A stretch of 64,000 nucleotides of DNA, taken from contig NC_133911.1 of NCBI RefSeq assembly GCF_964199755.1, forward strand, positions 3,313,001 to 3,377,000. The letters are read 5' to 3'. The DNA is from Larus michahellis. Lineage: Eukaryota > Chordata > Aves > Charadriiformes > Laridae. Position numbers and translations under genes: made by a program. The notes beneath the pieces were generated by a model, which ran no database searches, was not told the origin of the DNA, and worked only from the letters and a program-made list of their open reading frames with translations. Positions within the stretch are counted from its first letter, which is position 1; each line of letters begins with the position of its first letter. Of this stretch, positions 40,925-52,200 are shown one piece after another.

Positions 40925-41330
40925 GTTTCGGCAGCAGCCCCCCAGACCCACTCCGTTACACCGCGCACCACCCAACCCGTTGCGGTGCAGCCCGGGAGCG
41001 CTGCACCCCGGCGCGGCCGCCGGTGCCGGCGGAAGGTGCGGGCCTTGGTCCGCCCCCCTCCGGTCCCCGCCCCGGAAGGCGCCGCGCCGCCGCGGGGGGA
41101 CGCGGGGATGGTGCTGCTGAGCGCGCAGCGATGGATCCGCAGCCGCCTGACGGACCGCTTCTGGAGGGTGCAGGAGGTGCTCAAGTACGCGCGGGTGAGT
41201 GTCCCCGCCGTCCCCCCGATGCCCACCGGAGCGGGGGCGGCCGCTCCTCCCCCGGAGGCGCCCCGGGCCCGGGGAGCGGGACAGCGGCCTGGCCTGGCCT
41301 GGCCCCTCGTTGGGGTGTCCGCCAGCCCTG
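40925..41330 (+). promoter_or_regulatory. MRPL20: CpG-island promoter of MRPL20
   Basis: A dense CpG patch runs from just after the CR1 tail through exon 1 into intron 1 (GGCGCGGCCGCCGGTGCC, GGCGCCGCGCCGCCGCGGGG). There is no TATA box, which is typical of a nuclear-encoded mitochondrial ribosomal protein gene. Confidence 0.75.
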
Positions 41331-44300
41331 CCCTAGCAGAGAGAGGGCAGGCAGCGAGCGATATACTGGCCTGTTACGGTATGAGAAACCCACAGCAACT
41401 TATTGTCGTTTAGACAATTATTTTGTCACCTAAGGACTGCTCCCCGCACGGGAAGGGGAATCAGGAAAAGGCAGGGAAACACGAGGGTTGGATAGAATAA
41501 GACTAGATAATTAACATTAGTAACACTAAAGAACCAGTATTGATCCCGATACCACTATAAAATACACGGGGATCACACCCAGCCCATTCCCCCAGCAGAA
41601 GCCGTGCACTCCCCGCAGGGACAGCCCATGTGGGACACTGCGGGAGGAAGGGAAGGGCTCAGGGCTCCGGCACCAGGGCAAGGAGTTCTCAGGGTCACAG
41701 CCATCATATAAAGAGAGAGAACTCCTCAGCAAACTTTCTCATTTCTATTGAATGTGACGTTCATGGTCTGAAATAACCCTGTTGGCAGCTTGGGTCCAGT
41801 GCTCGGGTCTCATCCCTCCTCGTCCCCGCACCTGGTGAGCTCGAAAACACCAAGACCTTGAAACCCACACACCAGAGGTGGCTATAAAGTAAATATTTTC
41901 CCCAGTTCAGATGCTGGAGTCTTCTAAAAGTGCAGTTTTCCCAAGCATTAGAAGATAAATGATTCCTGTGGCGCTCAAAGCAGGACAAGGTCATAAACAC
42001 GCCTGGTTTTTCATGCCATGTCACAGCACGTGGATGGGTGTGAATAAAAGTCAGAACGCGTCAGGAGGACAAGCATGGGAGGTAGTGCTTCTTGGTGTAG
42101 TACTGAGGTGGAAAATGCTGAAGTAAGTGACACTATCTATGTCTTGTAGTGCCCAAGCTGCCCACAGTGCCAGGAGCAGTAATTTATTTCTCTGACTGCG
42201 CAGCACTGGCTACTTCTTACTTGACGTTAGCTGGATGTCAGCGGTAGCTCCAGTAAACTTCTGTCCTTATGCTTTTTATTTGGGCAGCTGCAATGTTTCT
42301 GACATATCAGAGGCTCTTGTCCCATCCCCGAATTCACACTGACAAAACTGAGAGGGCAGCTCAGGAATGAGAATAAATACGTGAGTTTAGAGGTTGGCTG
42401 AAAGCACTGGAGGTGATTTTGCCGGTTGCCTTCTCCCTGGAACCACAGCCTAAAATGAGGCCTGGCTTTGGCTCCCTCCTGCTGGACTGAAATTTTTCCC
42501 CCTGCTCCAACTTTTCAGCTTCAGGTTTCCCATGCTGGAAAACACGGAAAAAATATTTTCATTATATGCAGGCTGAAGGCTTAGCTGATGTTTGTGATGC
42601 ATTTTGTGATCCTTGGTATGAAGAGCACACATTAATATTATTGAAGTAATGTTATTGAACAAGCACATATTAATATGATTGAAGGGTTTAACAGCCTTAA
42701 AGATAACTGAACAAGAACATCGTGGTTTTGTTTCAGCATTTTCGTGGAAGGAAGAACCGCTGCTATAAGCTGGCTGTACGAAGTGTTCGGAGAGCTTTTG
42801 TGAAGTCTACAAAGGCCAGAAGAGAGAAGAAGAGAATCCTCAGAGCGGTAAAGCGCAAAATGTTATATATAAACATTAAAATGGGAGAAGAGCAGAACTG
42901 AAATAGTAATTTTCCTTACTGGTGGGTTCTCTTAAAATGTTTAACCAGTGGCTGATAAATATGATTTTAAAGTAAGCACAGTCCCTCTGTGGTCTGAAAA
43001 AGCTCACGTTCTGAAGTTCATACGTATATATGTTGCACTGAGAAGACTGTAGGTCTGAAAATGTTATATTTACTAAGTGTGAGCAGATCTGCATGACAAA
43101 AAGTTTACTTTTGGAGTATTTTATCATCCAAGATGTTCATCTTTACACTTTCAGCTCTGGATCACGAGGATTGAAGCAGCTTCTCTTGAACATGGTTTGA
43201 AATACCCGGCTTTCATAAGCAATCTGCTTAAGGTAAGGATGGTGCTCGGAAAGTAATGACTTTGAAACAACAAATTGGTGAAAATGTCTGAGAGAGGTTT
43301 TCTGAAGTGCCAGGCAAATTAATTTGTTAGAACTCTGAAATCTTTCAAGTAGATGTCATCTGATAAAACATAATCAAAGGGTTGCTGGTTACTCTCTAAG
43401 AATGCAACTGCAAGGAATTGAAGCTGCAGCCTCCACTTGCCGATCTTTGAAGAATGATGGTGGGGACTTCCAAATTGGGGCTGGAGCAGGCAATAGCAGC
43501 ACAGGGCATGGTGAAGGGATTGAAAAGCTCCTTCTGTCAGGCTGAACCTCTGCCAACACGGTCCTGCTTCCGAGTCCTCGTGATGAAAGGCCCTCTGCTT
43601 AGGAAAGGAGCTTGGTTCACTGCAGGAACTAAGTTCTGCCCTAAACCTGTTTCTCTTCCTTATGTGCTTAACCCCTTTTATCCTGGTGAACATCGTTGCT
43701 TCACACCTTGTTCTGTCCCCAAAACTTTTCACCGCGCAACTTAAGAATGAGGCTTCTAAAATGCTTTTACACTTACTGCTACTGCGGGCATTAAGCAACA
43801 GCTGCCTTTAGTTCAAAAAATTTCAAAATACAAAGCTTGGATTACCAAAAACAACCCTAAGAAATCTCTACTCTTTTAACTACTAGCTTTGTGTTTTGGT
43901 GAGCACGGACGATGCAGGGAGTTGGTGCGTTGCCCCTTGTTCTTAAGTATGCTGGGGAATTGGTTTTAATTTGCTGAGACTTGAACTGTACAATGAAAAC
44001 TTGTTTCCCTTGGCTGTGGTCTTAATAAAAAGATAGTGTTTCTGCTTCTTAAAGTAGAACTACATATAAATTTATAGCCTATTTCAAAACATTTTATCTG
44101 TGTTTCAAATAAATCGGTAACTTTCTAGGTTTTCTGACGTGTTTCTTGTAAAGTTACACAGTTTCTGAAATTTATACACTTGTTCTCCTGGTCACTTTTG
44201 TCATGCTGTAACCAAAAGAATCAAGCACTGCCTAAAAAAGCACTGCCTTTTTCTTTTTTTTTTTTTTTTATCCCGCAAGATGCCTGTCCCTTTGATTTGT

Positions 44301-44985
44301 CTCAGAGCAATGTATTTTTGTAGGGTTCTCTGTTAAAAGATCCAAAAGAAGTAAACACTTATAGAATATCTCCCTCTATGAATATGCAGTTAACTGCAAT
44401 ATCTACCCTCGTTAAGAGTATTTGATCCTGCAGTCTTTCTTCCGCTACTGCAGGGCAAATTTTAAGATACCAAGCAGCTTCTAGCACAAGTAAATGTGAA
44501 TATGTCTAAGAACTGAAACAAATGCCATGGGTTAACCTGTAACATGTGGCCTTCCATGAAATAAGAGATCCTTCTTCAGTCTTTGGGTTTCTACCAGAGA
44601 GACTTTGAGAAAGTCAGTAAAACAAATTTTACACAGTGACTTAATGAGACATCCGTGGCCGAGCAGTCATGTCTGACACTTCCCTAATAGTTCCAAAATT
44701 GTACACCGTAGAAAAAAGGTAATTTGCCTTAAGACCTCAAGTAATCATTAAGCATTTCACTGTTGTTCCTAAAAATTACAGTACTTAACCAACACATTTT
44801 CTCACATTTAGTCCCAGGTGGAGCTGAATAGGAAAGTGATTGCTGATTTGGCTATTTACGAGCCGAAAACATTCAAGTCCCTAGCTGCCTTAGCCCAGAG
44901 GAGGAGACAAGAAGGCTTCCTTGCTGCCCTGGGAGATGGAAAAGAACCGGAGGGGATATTTTCACGTATCGTACACCACTATTGA
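41108..44985 (+). CDS. MRPL20: MRPL20, mitochondrial ribosomal protein bL20m
   Basis: This is a protein of the large subunit of the mitochondrial ribosome (bacterial L20 family). It is imported into mitochondria and binds large-subunit rRNA. Four exons: 41108-41194 (29 codons), 42737-42847 (37), 43155-43232 (26) and 44812-44985 (57 plus TGA). All have GT-AG junctions and all join in phase 0. The product is 149 aa, the same length as human MRPL20. It starts [20 protein letters not shown]; the L20 signature region [20 protein letters not shown] opens exon 2, and [11 protein letters not shown] lies in exon 4. Basic residues cluster in exon 2, as expected for an rRNA-binding protein. Intron 1 holds an ERVL-type LTR fossil. 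The start is chosen because its flanking context and length match the family. Confidence 0.97.
41372..41986 (-). mobile_element. ERVL-like solo LTR fossil in MRPL20 intron 1
   Basis: Read on the minus strand it starts TGTCCTGCTTTGAGC and ends ACCGTAACA, the TG...CA ends of an avian ERVL-type LTR. About 615 bp long. It is related to the copy at 61.3 kb, most closely over the central 400 bp. No internal retroviral region accompanies it, so it is a solo LTR fossil. Clear divergence between the two copies suggests considerable age. No convincing target-site duplication is visible. Confidence 0.75.
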
Positions 44986-45211
44986 TATTAGAAGAGTCTG
45001 CAGATACGTGTTATAAAGAGGAACTTGTATTGCAAAGTAACCTCGCTCGCTGACTGCTGCTGAGATCGTAGCTGTGGAAGCAAATCCTCTCAGGAGGGTC
45101 CCAGAGGGAGGACGAAGGGAGGTCGAGGTGCCAGGCAGTGGTTAGTCAGGCCTGTAGAAGTCCCAGCGTTAATGACGTATATAGCGTGCAGGCGCTTTCT
45201 GTTAAGGATTT

Positions 45212-45217
45212 AATAAA
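45212..45217 (+). terminator. MRPL20: MRPL20 poly(A) signal
   Basis: This is an AATAAA 227 bp after the MRPL20 stop. It lies about 360 bp upstream of the CCNL2 start codon, so the two tandem genes are tightly packed. Confidence 0.85.
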
Positions 45218-45289
45218 GATATTTTTTTTGGTAACTGCTCCTGGAGAAGCCATTTGCGTGGTGAATTCTGGCGCTGCCCCGCTGTGGGG

Positions 45290-46220
45290 GGGAGCTAGGC
45301 CCAGGCCGCCTCACTGCGCCTGAGGGCGGTGGCGCGCGCCGGAAGTCCCGCCTCCTCCGCGTCGTTCAAATTCCCAACCGGTGCGTCACGCCGTTCCCTT
45401 CAGCCCGGGGTGGGGGGGGGGAAACAAACGTCAGAACGTTTGCGGCGGCCGGGGCCAATCGTCGAGAGCCGCTTCGGCGCGCCCCACCAATAGGCGGCGA
45501 GGAGAAGGGCGGGGCGGGGCGCCGCCCGGTGGGGAAGGAGAGCGGAGGCAGGCGAGGCGGCGGCACCACCACAAAATGGCGGCGGGGTCGGGCAGCGCGG
45601 CGGCTGTGGTGGCGGTGGGAGGCAGCGGCCCGGCTGGGCCTCAAGCTGGCGGCGCTACGGCGGTGGGATGCTCCCCAGCGGGGAGCGGCGCGCCGGTACC
45701 GGGGCCCGGGGCGGTGCTGATCGGGGACCGGCTGTACTCGGGGGTGCTGATCACCCTGGAGAACTGCCTGCTGCCTGAGCACACCCTGCGCTTCACCCCC
45801 TCCATGAGCAGCGGCCTCGACCCCGACACCGAGACCGAGCTGCGGGTCACCGGCTGCGAGCTCATCCAGGCGGCCGGCATCTTGCTTCGTCTGCCGCAGG
45901 TGGGTCTGGGCCGCGGCCTGGCCGGGCGGGGCGGCCGGGGGGAAGAAGGCCGCGGCGGGGCGGGTGTGGGCTCGGGAGCGCGTTCCCTCTGAGGGGAGAG
46001 CTTTGTTTGCTAGGCTTCGGCCCGCCGGAGCCGGCACTCGATCGCTAGGCCGCCATCTGCGGTTATAGAGGCGGCGAGGGCCCAGGAGCTGCCCCTTGTG
46101 GCCGGGGTTTGGGCCGGGAGGGCCGCGGGGCCTGCGGCCTTCCCCGCCCGGCCGGGAGCAGGAAGCGGATGATGTAACCGCCTTCCTCCGCCGCCTCCAC
46201 GCGGGGGGGGACAGGGGGGA
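45290..46220 (+). promoter_or_regulatory. CCNL2: CpG-island promoter of CCNL2 with paired CCAAT boxes
   Basis: A strong CpG island spans the promoter, exon 1 and the start of intron 1. Two CCAAT boxes at 45455-45459 and 45487-45491 lie 32 bp apart, about three helical turns, an arrangement common in NF-Y-driven promoters. They are 85-120 bp upstream of the ATG. No TATA box is seen. Confidence 0.75.
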
Positions 46221-49200
46221 TCCTCCGCTTAAGGTCGGGGATTGCGGAAAGAAAGACTTTTTAGGCTCCTTTGACTTGTAGTGATCTCGGAAAGGTTTTG
46301 TTTCGTGGCGAACTCGTTGATTTCTGAGAGTAAAACTTCCCAGGCATCCTCTAGCTACCGAGCGTGAGCAGCTGAAGTTGTGTTAACGGCCATATGCAAA
46401 TCATAATATGATTGGATTCCCCCCCCCCCCCCCCCCCCTCCATCTACACTGAAAGAGTAACGTTTTTGTGGCGTATTGTTACAACTTTCAGTTTTATTGG
46501 GTTTTAGGCTTGGGGTGTTTTTTATTCCCTTTATTTAATTGAGAGCGTGTTTTCATGCTTCATAAAAGAAATTTGTGATTTAACATATATACTTGATTTG
46601 CAGACAGTGTTTGTGGTATTGATAACATCTTAGGCAGCTTAATTCATTACTGAGGTAGGGGTGCAAGTTTTCTTCAGATACCACTAAGCTTATTCCCATA
46701 CTTAAATATAGCTGAGCTAGTCTTCTGGGTCTTAAATCTGTTGAAATCATGCTAGGTAACTTCTTTTTGGAACTGGTAGTTGTTTTGTTAATACCTATTG
46801 TGGTTACTTCTTTTTTAGGTGGCTATGGCTACAGGACAGGTGCTATTTCAACGGTTTTTTTATACCAAGTCTTTTGTGAAGCATTCCATGGAGGTAAGAA
46901 AATATTTAAAAGCTGTATGTGGCTACAAATGTTATTTAATCTTTGATCTGTCTTGGCAATTTGTCAACTTAGAATTGATCAGAGTATTGGTTTTACGTAC
47001 CGATCAACATGATTTTACAAAGCTACATAGTACTGATTTTGTCAAATTTCTAGTATTTCCTTGTTTTACCACCATTTTCTCTTGTTATCCCTCCTTAAGC
47101 TGTTGGAGGCGATCGGTTCCTGATTTGAGCAAAACATCAGTATGTTGCAATACTTATATTTCAGCATGTGTCAATGGCCTGTGTTCATCTGGCATCCAAA
47201 ATTGAAGAAGCACCAAGGCGCATAAGGGATGTAATTAACGTGTTCCATCGCCTTAGACATCTACGGGAAAAAAAGTAAGCTCAGTCTTTGAAATAATCTG
47301 AAGTATTTATGTTGTATTTTAATTACTAAACTTCACGGGCCGATGATAGTATCATTCCTTCCCTGTTTCATAAATCGGGGAACATCTTGAAGAGATCTCA
47401 TGAAGGAGAAAAGTGAGTTGACCTGTTCTATTAAGTAAATATTTTTGGTGTTATAAATAGTGATGCCTGTTACTTCTAGACAACACAGTTTAACCTGCAT
47501 ATGAGTACTGTTTGAGGTAAAGAGTATCTTCTTCAGAATATGAAATTTTCTTGCAGAAAACCTGTGCCTCTTATACTGGATCAAGAATATGTGAACTTGA
47601 AGAACCAAATTATTAAGGCAGAAAGAAGAGTGTTAAAGGAGTTGGGATTTTGCGTTCACGTAAAGCACCCTCATAAGGTTTGTACTGTATAAGTTAACTT
47701 CATCATCAGTGTTTCATATGCTCTAAATGCTTTGAGTAGACTACAGCTTCCATGTAGTTAGGCATCGTTTGTACATGATAACGCTAGTCAATTCGGCGAA
47801 GCTAGCTTCTTATGATCCCGATGTCTTCTTTCTCATTTAAGAGATTTTGACTAGTTGGTCTTGTATCACTGCTGAATGACGACTGGAGGTGGATGCAGAT
47901 GCTAAGTATTCTTATTACATTATATAAGTAGGTAGCTTTGGTGTTGGAAAATGTCAACTAAACATAGATTCTTTAGCAGAAAGGAGTTTGGAGACCTAGG
48001 GTTGTGATATCCTGTTACCAGAAACACTGCATGTCATGATTGCTCCTTGTGGAAACAAGCTGAGGTCATTAAACCCATAAGAGCTAGTTGCAGTGTTTCT
48101 TGTGTTCTGAAAAGTATACTCAAGTGTAAAGGGCTTCACTAGAAATGAGGCAGTTCCCAATATTGGAGTATGATGTATCAGACTACTAGGATGATACTTG
48201 GAGGATGTAACTACTGCAAATGTTTGATTTGGTGCTTTAGTACCATTAGTGCTATGCCTTAAGTAGTTAAGTGTGGTAAAAGAACCTCCTACTTCTGTAC
48301 TAGCAGAACTTGGGATCTTGCTCTTTCTTCCTCTAAAAACTACCACTGTCTTAAGGTCTATTAAAGCCTACTTAATTTTCAGAATTCACTCATGTTATCA
48401 GTACCCCAGAGGACAGTTGTACTTACTTGTTTATGAATTTGTGCTGTTAGCGTAGTCTTTTTTATCTGCATCCTTGTTTTCCTTTCAAACCTAAGGAAAA
48501 AAAAATAGAACTGAAGAAACTAGTGACACACAACATGTTCTGTGCGAATACCGTTACACTTCTGTTACTGCTTATTGCAGCTAGCAATATTTTCTCCCAA
48601 GTTACAGCTAAAAAGGAATCGTGAATTGTATAGGAGAACATACCTAGCTTGAAAACAGTTGAAGACAAGACATCTAGATGAATAGCAGGATGACTGAGCT
48701 CAGAAGACGGAGAGCTAGGAAGGTCAGATCTGGTTGAGTGTCAACTCATGTAAACTTTTGCATTGGAGAGCAGAAGCTGTGTGGATAAACACTGGGGATG
48801 TTGCAAACACTCTCTCATGTGGAGTGTTCTAGAGCTTGAAAGAGAATAACAGATGCCTCGTGGATGTCCCTCTGACATAAATAGGTGGCTCTCAAGATTC
48901 TTGTTAATAACTCAATAACCCATATCTTCCAGATAATCGTTATGTACCTTCAGGTATTAGAATGTGAACGTAACCAACACCTGGTCCAGACTTCATGGTA
49001 AGTTGATTTTCTTTGTTATAAGAGACCAGCAGGGGCAGTAGCAGAAATATGTCACTTGAGGCACTCTGGGCAACTTGCTCAGAAATGATTGTGGGCCACA
49101 CCAGACAGCTCCAGTGTTTCTTGGCGTGCCCCAAACTACTACCCAAATGTTGATCGGCCTCTTAAGTTAGAGGCACTGTTTTAATGGTAAGGTAGCTTTC

Positions 49201-52200
49201 CACCCTGACTTCTCACTTCCCTCCTCTCTGCTTTTACTTTTCAGCTGAAGGGAAAACGTTGAGTGGGTTATAGCGTTTCCTTGGGTTTTTTTGTTCTTCA
49301 GAGAAAATTATGTGTAGTTAAAGTCTGTTAGCAGTGCTGGGAAATGGCTTTTCCCAGGGCTTGAGCTTGATTACAGGTGCATCAAAAACTCAGCACAGCT
49401 AAATTTTATTTATCTGTATGGATAATGCAAGATGTCAGCTTCAAAGACTGGATAAACTCAATGTTTTTGTTTGCCAAGAAATGTCCTCTGCCTTGTCGCT
49501 CTCATTACAGTAAAGATTTGCTTGGGGATGGGAAGCTTATGTAAAAGTCTAGGTCTTAAACTTAACGAATAGATAATGCTTTTAAGACAATAATGTTTTT
49601 TTACCAATACTGTGGTTTAAAAACCTTTAGTGAATCCAAAGATCATATTTCTGCTGACTGAACTGTCTGGTACTGTGACCTGTGTGTAGAGAACCAGTTT
49701 TGACTTTTCTTTTCTGTACTCTTTTAATCAAAGGGTAGCCTCTGAGGGTAAGTGACTAAGACTTCTCCTCTGCTGCCCAAGCGCTATGGTGCAGGGATAG
49801 CTGCCGTCTTCAGTCAAACCAAAGCAGGCTCTACAAAGAGAAGGCTGACTCTAGACAGGTGGTATATACATGATAGTATAGTAACTGGCCAACTGCTGCT
49901 TGTGCTTATACTGTTTGACTTTTATTTTTATTGCGCATTTTGACTGTTGTATATCTTATAACCTGATTGTTGAAGTTTTGAAAGGTTTTTAATGTTCTAT
50001 TTCTATAACTGTTAAAATAATGTATTCTTAAATGATAAAGCAAATTAAGGTGGGATTCAAGTCTTACAGGGATGAACTAACACAACAAAAACTGAAATCT
50101 AGTTTTCATTTGTAAACTAGTTAAAAAAAACATTTGAGTAGATGCGTGAAGCTTGGAGTCAAAGGTAATACTTGGGACTTGGAGAAACTTCCCAGTACCA
50201 TTGTGAAACTTACCGGTACCATTGCATGAAGTACTCGGATGTGAGTTACGGACTACTCATTACCAATCTTCTACGTGTTATGGAAGGAGGGGTAGGTGAG
50301 GAGGAGGAGGGAGGAAATTACCCCAATTGAGAAATGGTTCAGATGTTAAAATAACATATCTGCGTACTGATGCTTGTTGCTTTCAGTACATGAAAACTCG
50401 TGGATATCCAGTATAACTGTTCTTTGAAATGTGCATTTTTACAACATTACCTTTTTCTTAAAATATTGTGACAAGGATTCATTTCCTCATGTGTCTGATT
50501 CTGAGCCCACAGGAGAAATATGCAGAGGCCAAACTTGGAAGCAGACATGGTTTTCAATTTGGCAAATTAGAAAAAGGCTGTATGACTTCCAGATGTTTGA
50601 AGTACCACTTTTCTTCATCACTTCTTTTGCCAAAAGGTTTGTTCTCTCTTCATAGTGGGACAGAAAAGTAGGTTTTGAAGCTCCTTTCTTCCAGGAAGAT
50701 GAGCTGATGCTTAGCATTGCTTCTCTGCTGTAGCAGTTGCTCTTTATGGAAACGAGAGCGTAAGACAAAGACAAAAAGGCGATGATACCCTTGGGATTCA
50801 AGTTTCTGTTGTCTGTGTAAACTGGTTACAAGTGCCTGGACTGTGGTCTCTGGTTTTGATGTCTTGGGGCTTAGTGAATCCTTGTATACTGGGTACCCAC
50901 ATGGTTAATTACCGCTTTCAGAAAGCGTATTACTTTGAGGACTTTCTATTGTGTCTGGTTTTAGCGTTTCCTCACTTTGCTTGACATATGTGCTCAATTA
51001 TCTAGATCTTTTTAAGCACATCAGCTGACACATTCAGAGGAAGTTACTTTGTGTATATAAGATTTAGAAGAATAATGCTTAAGTGTACTGACTGGAATAT
51101 ATGCAATATTTTACAGTTTTCTCATTCTGTGAATATTCATTTTAAGCAACCTTACTGAAATGGGACAATTTGGAAACCGTATTTCATGTGCCAAAGAGGA
51201 GATCTGCCTGAATACTGAGTATTCTCCTGAATTGATGTTCCCAAACATCCCGATTTCTTCTATCGCTGCTTTTTGCATCGAAAAGAATTCTGTTCTGGAT
51301 GGAAAATAATGCTTCTGAAGGAAAAGGGACCCCTTAAATCTCCAGTGGAAGTTGACACGTGCTGAAGTGGACTGCATTTTCATGGGAATCTACTACAGGA
51401 GCTGCAGCTTTCAGCAAACCACCTGGGCTCAGCCCTATTGCAGAGAAACATGTGAACCTAAAAGTCTATAACTGAGTACTTCAGATTTTCCTGTATGTTG
51501 TCTTGATGAAAATAACTTGCCTGTTGCATGAGAGCAGGCCGGTAGAGGTCCAAAAGGAAAAGTGAAGTTAAAATTGGTTCTCTTTTCACAACTCAATTTT
51601 CAGCAGCAAGTCAGTCAAGCAAACTTAATTTCTGTCACACATCCCTCCCCTTTAGGGAATTATTTTTATTTATTTTTTTTCTTAGTAAAATCATTCAACT
51701 TTTCTTTAAATTTACAGGAGTAAAGTCTGAATGCAGTAAGAACTGCATGCAGTAACTGAATGCAGAAATAAATAGTCCTTGTAAAACTAAAAACAAAAGA
51801 AAAACCCCAAAAACGCCAAACAACTTTGCAGTGCCATGCAACTTTCCTGATATCCTGTCTTTCAGGAATTACATGAATGATAGCCTGAGAACAGATGTCT
51901 TTGTCAGATTCCAGCCGGAAAGCATTGCCTGTGCATGTATTTACCTTGCAGCCAGGACACTGGAGGTGAGCATACAGTTCCATTAATTTTGTGTTCGTTA
52001 AGTCTTTTAATGGAAGCGGAAAACTGAGCGTGACTTCCCCTTCCCTTTCAGATTCCACTTCCTAATCGTCCACACTGGTTTTTACTCTTCGGAGCAACGG
52101 AGGAAGAGATTCAAGAAATCTGCTTAAAAATTTTGCAGCTCTATACTCGGAAAAAGGTTTGCTGCTTTTTCGTATTGTGAGCTGTCATCAAAGGCTGCCG

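Noticed and set aside
45366-46037. 223-codon open frame antisense to CCNL2 exon 1
   Set aside because: It arises from CpG-island base composition with few stop codons. It overlaps the well-supported CCNL2 exon and has no recognisable content.
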